The notes under the pieces were generated by a model. That model had not been told where the DNA came from. It ran no database searches and saw nothing but the letters and a program-made list of their open reading frames with translations. The position numbers and the translations under genes are program-made. Of a DNA stretch of 35,825 nt, positions 32,521-35,825 are shown piece by piece. The DNA is from Nitrolancea sp040255925. Lineage in GTDB: Bacteria > Chloroflexota > Chloroflexia > Thermomicrobiales > Thermomicrobiaceae. The DNA lies in assembly GCA_040255925.1 (NCBI GenBank), contig JBDZVX010000010.1, positions 1 through 35,825 of the forward strand, read 5' to 3'. Positions within the stretch are counted from its first letter, which is position 1. Each line of letters opens with the position of its first letter.

Positions 32521-33686
32521 CCGTGTCACTCGCACCGCGCGCGCAGCTCCCCCACGGCGGCCTGCTGGTTGATCGATACGTCCCGGACAACGAGACCGCT
32601 GAGTTCACGGCTGAGGCCCAGGGGCTCCCATCGCTCACACTAACGACCCGGAACCTGTGCGATCTTGAACTACTCGGTAACGGTGGATTCAGTCCGTTGA
32701 CCGGCTTCATGGGTGAGGACGACTATCGTTCGGTCGTCACAACGATGCATCTCGCGAACGGGCTGGTTTGGACGATTCCGATCTATCTCACGGTTGATGA
32801 GGAGCAGGCACGAAACCTCCGGTCCGGTCAACGGTTGGCACTGCGCGATTCCAAGGGAGCGATCGCCGGAACGCTTGATGTCGAAGAGATCTACCGGGTT
32901 GACTTGGATACCGAGGCAAGCGAAGTCTTCCGGACGACCGAGGTGGCGCATCCGGGTGTCGCGGCGCTCCATGCCGGCGGGGAGTGGCGCGTGAGCGGCT
33001 CGGTCCGCGCCGTGCGCCGTCCGCCCCAGGAGCCGTTTACCGCCTACTCCCTGGCCCCGGCGGAGACGCGGGCGTACTTTGCCGAGCAGGGCTGGCGTAC
33101 GATTGTCGGCTTCCAGACACGCAATCCGGTCCACCGTGCCCATGAGTACATCCAAAAAGTCGCGCTTGAGATTGTCGATGGTCTGCTCCTTCATCCGCTA
33201 GTTGGTGAGACGAAATCGGACGACATCCCGGCCGATGTCCGGATGCGGTGCTACGAGGTGCTGTTCGAAAACTATTATCCGGCGAACCGGGTCTTACTTT
33301 CGGTGCTGCCGGCCTCGATGCGCTATGCTGGGCCCCGTGAGGCAGTCCATCATGCGCTGATGCGCCAAAACTACGGCTGCACTCATTTCATCGTTGGGCG
33401 CGATCACGCGGGCGTGGGGAGCTACTACGGAACCTATGACGCCCAGAAGATCTTTAGCGAGTTCGAACCGGGGGAGATCGGCATTCAGCCGTTCTTCTTC
33501 GAGCATGCCTTCTTTTGCCGGGTCTGTGGGGCGATGGCCACGGCCAAGACCTGCCCGCATGGCACTGAAGCCCATGTGTTTCTGAGTGGCACCAAGGTGC
33601 GGGCGATGCTCAAGGCCGGGCAGGCTCCGCCGCCTGAGTTCTCCCGCTCGGAGGTCGCCGCGATTCTCATTGAGGCTGCCCGGTGA
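32517..33686 (+). CDS. sat: ATP sulfurylase (sulfate adenylyltransferase)
   Basis: The 389-residue homomeric-type enzyme makes APS from ATP and sulfate. Signatures are LGNGGFSPLTGFM, GFQTRNPVHRAHEY (the adenylyl-binding QTRNPxHRAHE), VLPASMRYAGPREA and VGRDHAGVGSYYG. A Cys/His group (CRVCGAMATAKTCPH) near residues 338-352 fits the zinc site of some bacterial and archaeal forms. No APS-kinase domain is fused. The ATG overlaps the cysC stop by four bases and the next gene overlaps its stop, so three genes are coupled. Confidence 0.96.
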   Translation: MTVSLAPRAQLPHGGLLVDRYVPDNETAEFTAEAQGLPSLTLTTRNLCDLELLGNGGFSPLTGFMGEDDYRSVVTTMHLANGLVWTIPIYLTVDEEQARNLRSGQRLALRDSKGAIAGTLDVEEIYRVDLDTEASEVFRTTEVAHPGVAALHAGGEWRVSGSVRAVRRPPQEPFTAYSLAPAETRAYFAEQGWRTIVGFQTRNPVHRAHEYIQKVALEIVDGLLLHPLVGETKSDDIPADVRMRCYEVLFENYYPANRVLLSVLPASMRYAGPREAVHHALMRQNYGCTHFIVGRDHAGVGSYYGTYDAQKIFSEFEPGEIGIQPFFFEHAFFCRVCGAMATAKTCPHGTEAHVFLSGTKVRAMLKAGQAPPPEFSRSEVAAILIEAAR

Positions 33687-34654
33687 AACAGCCGCAGGTT
33701 GCCCGGCGATCGGCTCCGGAATCGGTGTCAGATCCCCAGATCGCTCCGGAGAGCGAAAAGGGGATGCCTCCGGTGCGGCCCAACCGCGCGGAAGGTAGCC
33801 GGGCAATACTTCTCCTCGTTACTGTCGCGCTCGTCGCTGTTCTCGTGGCGGTCAGCGGGCGTCCGGTGTTTGGAATTCGGTTCGATCCTGGTACGACCCT
33901 GGCCGGCCTTCTAGTGGGCGCGCTTGTCGGCATGACCGGTATGGGGAGCGGATCGTTAATGGCGCCGATCCTAATCCTGATCGTCGGCGTGACGCCGGTC
34001 ACGGCAGTCGGCACCGATCTCGCCTACGCCGCGATCACTAAGGTAGTCGGAGGCTTCCAGCATACGCGCTTACGAACGGTGAACTACCGGATGGCTGGGC
34101 TGCTGGCGCTCGGGTCGGTACCGGCGTCACTCCTGAGCGTTCAGGTTCTGGAATACTTGCGCCAGGCCTACTCCCTGGACGCGATCAACGGAGTAGTGAC
34201 TCGTGCTCTCGGTGTGGTGTTAATACTTTCCGCGCTCTCCGTGCTCTTTGGCTTACTCCGAGCGCGGCGTAAGCGGGCGGCCACAAACCCAGTTCCACCG
34301 AGAGAAATTCGCTGGTGGACTATCACCGGCGTTGGCGCGGTGGTAGGATTTCTCGTCGGTCTCACCTCGGTCGGAAGCGGTTCGATCATCGTCGCGCTGC
34401 TCTCATTGTTCTCGCCGCTTCCGGCGACGATGATAGTTGGGACCGATATCGCACACGCCGCGGCCTTGACGTCGGCCGCCGGCATGGCTCACGGATTCGC
34501 CGGCAACGTCGATCCCGGTTTGCTCTTGAACCTGCTGGCCGGTTCGATCCCCGGAGTATTGTTAGGGAGCCGTCTCAGCGTTCGTATCCCGGTCCCGGCG
34601 CTCCGGACGGCGCTGGGTCTCGTTCTTCTCGCGACTGGTTTGAAACTCGTATGA
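33683..34654 (+). CDS. TauE/SafE-family permease
   Basis: GTG at 33683 overlaps the sat stop codon (GTGA). The 323-residue protein has a ~40-residue charged N-terminal extension, then about eight helices in two halves. Each half carries the family Gly-Ser motif: GMTGMGSGSLMAPIL and GLTSVGSGSIIVALL. Matching GTDLAYAA and GTDIAHAA motifs show the internal repeat. TauE/SafE proteins move sulfite, sulfoacetate or other small anions, in either direction. Its coupling to ATP sulfurylase suggests sulfate or sulfite transport for this pathway; no ABC sulfate importer is in the window. A different anion cannot be excluded. Confidence 0.88.
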   Translation: MKQPQVARRSAPESVSDPQIAPESEKGMPPVRPNRAEGSRAILLLVTVALVAVLVAVSGRPVFGIRFDPGTTLAGLLVGALVGMTGMGSGSLMAPILILIVGVTPVTAVGTDLAYAAITKVVGGFQHTRLRTVNYRMAGLLALGSVPASLLSVQVLEYLRQAYSLDAINGVVTRALGVVLILSALSVLFGLLRARRKRAATNPVPPREIRWWTITGVGAVVGFLVGLTSVGSGSIIVALLSLFSPLPATMIVGTDIAHAAALTSAAGMAHGFAGNVDPGLLLNLLAGSIPGVLLGSRLSVRIPVPALRTALGLVLLATGLKLV

Positions 34655-34693
34655 TGGTCCGTGCGTAGAGACCCCGGTAAAGGAGGGACATAG

Positions 34694-34993
34694 ATGACCT
34701 ACGTTATCACCCAACCCTGCGTGGACGAAATGAATCAAGATTGCGTCGACGTCTGCCCGGTCGCCTGCATCTACTTCGACTCCGAAGACGAAGACCGCAT
34801 CCTTTACATCAATCCGGATGAGTGCATCGAATGTGCGGCGTGCGAATCGGCCTGCCCGGTCACGGCCATTTTCCAGGTGGATGATGTCCCGGCCGAGTGG
34901 AACGAGTACATCGAACTCAACCGCTTGTGGTTCGAGGACAAGGACGCGGTGCGCGAGCGGATCAACGAGCTGGAACCGGCAAAGACTCACTAG
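34694..34993 (+). CDS. Seven-iron/bacterial-type ferredoxin
   Basis: The 99-residue protein starts seven bases after AGGAGG. Cysteines are placed as Cys9-x7-Cys17-x3-Cys21-Pro, with Cys25 and then Cys44-x2-Cys47-x2-Cys50-x3-Cys54-Pro. This is the pattern of [3Fe-4S]/[4Fe-4S] ferredoxins with an acidic C-terminal extension (VPAEWNEYIELNRLWFEDKDAVRERINEL). It lies 39 bases after the permease, so it may share the sulfate transcript and donate electrons to the siroheme reductase. Similar ferredoxins serve many other reactions, so that link is inference. Confidence 0.93.
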   Translation: MTYVITQPCVDEMNQDCVDVCPVACIYFDSEDEDRILYINPDECIECAACESACPVTAIFQVDDVPAEWNEYIELNRLWFEDKDAVRERINELEPAKTH

Positions 34994-35418
34994 TGGTGTC
35001 TTGCACCCGGCCGGTTGGCTCCGGAATACCTGGTGGGCGCGCTATTCCCGCTCTGGTTCGATTGGGATATTCGCCCGCCGGGCACTTCCGTACGTTCGTT
35101 ATCGATCAAGCGTCTCCTTTGCGCGCTCACCAGGCCGGCAGGCTTCCGCGCGGGGCCTGCAGGATTACTGTTATGGCGAACGTCTGACGTTCCGCTCCGT
35201 GAGATGCGCCCCGGCTTAAGGTTGTTACTCTTGTGCCTCCTCTTGATAGCGCTCCGAGCGCTGGCGTCACCATGGCTGATCGCGATGGTCAGGCTTGATG
35301 CCGGCTTTGCGTGCGGCGCGTCGTGCCGTTTCCCGGTAGTATTGGAATCCATTGAGTCTGGCGCCGGTCTTGCATAAAGGGCTTCGGCAGGAGTACGGTT
35401 CAAGGTGAGGTGTCACTG
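34994..35418. other. Intergenic region after the sulfate operon
   Basis: These 425 bases show no supportable gene. The open frame at 35015-35377 lacks a ribosome site and family character. A perfect 7-1-7 palindrome (GAACGTC-T-GACGTTC) lies at 35178-35192 and a 6-3-6 one (AGCGCT-CCG-AGCGCT) near 35250-35264. Either could be an operator. I see no clear terminator after the ferredoxin gene. Confidence 0.45.
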
Positions 35419-35709
35419 ATGAAGAATGTACTCGTGGCGAATCCAGCCGGTGCTAGGCTCTATGAGTTAACCGATGGCGAGTTCGATCGTCTCGAATACG
35501 TGCTGGAACTGGCTGAGCCGGTCGAACGCCGTGTCTGGACAATCCGGTTTCTGGCTGAACGTCAGCCATCTCAGGTCTTCCCGCCGGGAGCCAGCGGTGC
35601 CGAGGTCGCGGCCGAAGTCGATATCGACCGGGCAATCAGCGGCAACTTCTTCACGTCTAAGTGGGGCCGTATTCGTGGTGGCCGGAGTGTCAATCCAGAC
35701 ATCAGCTAA
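35419..35709 (+). CDS. Small protein resembling the N-terminal part of baeRF/host-attachment family
   Basis: The start is taken at ATG 35419 after GGTGAGG; GTG 35410 is an alternative. It gives 96 residues. The opening NVLVANPAGARLYELTDGEFDRLEYVLEL resembles the first strand-helix unit of the host-attachment/baeRF proteins, which start with an I-xVADxxxARIF pattern. The protein ends where the family would continue, so it is either a short relative or a remnant. No membrane segment. The similarity is weak by eye and no function is proposed. It precedes the PP-loop gene by 63 bases. Confidence 0.5.
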   Translation: MKNVLVANPAGARLYELTDGEFDRLEYVLELAEPVERRVWTIRFLAERQPSQVFPPGASGAEVAAEVDIDRAISGNFFTSKWGRIRGGRSVNPDIS

Positions 35710-35772
35710 CACGTGGCTCGCTGACTCATTATCGTTGTTGCTTACATGCGGTCTGAAGGGGTCCTCTCGCGA

Positions 35773-35825
35773 ATGTCTCGAATTCTGGTAGCGCTCTCCG
35801 GTGGCGTCGATAGCGCCGTCACCGC
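35773..35825 (+). CDS. mnmA: Start of PP-loop ATPase, probably tRNA 2-thiouridylase MnmA (partial)
   Basis: Only the first 17 complete codons are in the window. They read RILVALSGGVDSAV, with the SGGVDS PP-loop that binds ATP in MnmA, ThiI, GuaA and related adenylating enzymes. The N-terminal position of the loop and the short lead best fit MnmA, which thiolates U34 of some tRNAs. LarE- or NadE-like proteins are alternatives. AAGGGG lies about ten bases upstream of the ATG. The frame runs off the right edge. Confidence 0.65.
   Translation, partial: MSRILVALSGGVDSAVT

Noticed and set aside
35015..35377. Open frame of 120 codons with a hydrophobic stretch
   Set aside because: No ribosome site, a non-ATG start and mixed composition. 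The hydrophobic run alone is not enough.
1..35825. CRISPR array, insertion sequence, integrase or prophage
   Set aside because: No regularly spaced repeats, no transposase, integrase or structural phage motifs on either strand.

Overview
The window looks like chromosomal DNA from a high-GC, aerobic, GTG-start-rich bacterium, most plausibly of the Chloroflexota class Thermomicrobia (Sphaerobacter/Nitrolancea type). This is an inference from protein style: a PASTA kinase next to a ComEC-like protein, paired CopC-CopD-cytochrome c fusions, Proteobacteria-unlike sulfate assimilation genes, and many small DUF2630/DUF2171/DUF1059-like proteins. No rRNA, tRNA, CRISPR array, insertion sequence or phage gene was seen, so it reads as ordinary chromosome with accessory patches.

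Layout. 354-1295 (+): a CvpA-like membrane protein with a C-terminal zinc ribbon. It converges on a minus-strand block (6279 to 1532) of citrate synthase, a DUF4367-like anchored protein, a PknB-type Ser/Thr kinase with PASTA repeats, and a translationally coupled ComEC-like protein whose metallo-beta-lactamase site is degenerate. 6280-7134 has no supportable gene. 7135-8707 (+): two small proteins and an OmpR-type response regulator lacking the phospho-acceptor aspartate. 8799-9539 (-): a PIG-L deacetylase. 9753-11252 (+): gltX. 11492-12013 (+): a SnoaL-like protein.

12213-20719 is a metal-handling block built as two facing arms. The plus arm has a His-rich small membrane protein, an anchored CopC, a 919-residue CopC-CopD-YtkA-like-cytochrome c fusion and a beta-propeller lipoprotein. 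The minus arm has another His-rich small membrane protein, a secreted anchored HEH-starting protein and a 750-residue CopC-CopD-cytochrome c fusion. The arms converge on a perfect 25-nt palindrome at 17184-17208. A NiCoT-type nickel/cobalt permease follows (20953-22026). 22246-24760 is a run of very small proteins, with one copy of a widespread palindromic intergenic repeat at 22931-22994. 24819-26081 is a second anchored beta-propeller protein.

26309-34993 is an assimilatory sulfate operon region. A good sigma-70-type promoter and a leader of nearly 500 nt precede precorrin-2 dehydrogenase and uroporphyrinogen-III methyltransferase (siroheme supply). Then come an unknown small protein, a ferredoxin-type sulfite/nitrite reductase, an iron-sulfur APS reductase-type CysH, an overlapping unknown protein, APS kinase, ATP sulfurylase, a TauE/SafE permease and a ferredoxin. 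The stop/start overlaps imply translational coupling. The products can take sulfate to APS to sulfite to sulfide, supply the siroheme and possibly the electron donor, and move a sulfur anion. The window ends with a small baeRF-like protein and the first codons of a PP-loop ATPase, probably the tRNA thiolase MnmA.

The best candidates for something little described are the mirrored copper/cytochrome cassettes, the kinase-coupled ComEC-like pseudoenzyme, the aspartate-less response regulator, and the two unknown proteins inside the sulfate operon.
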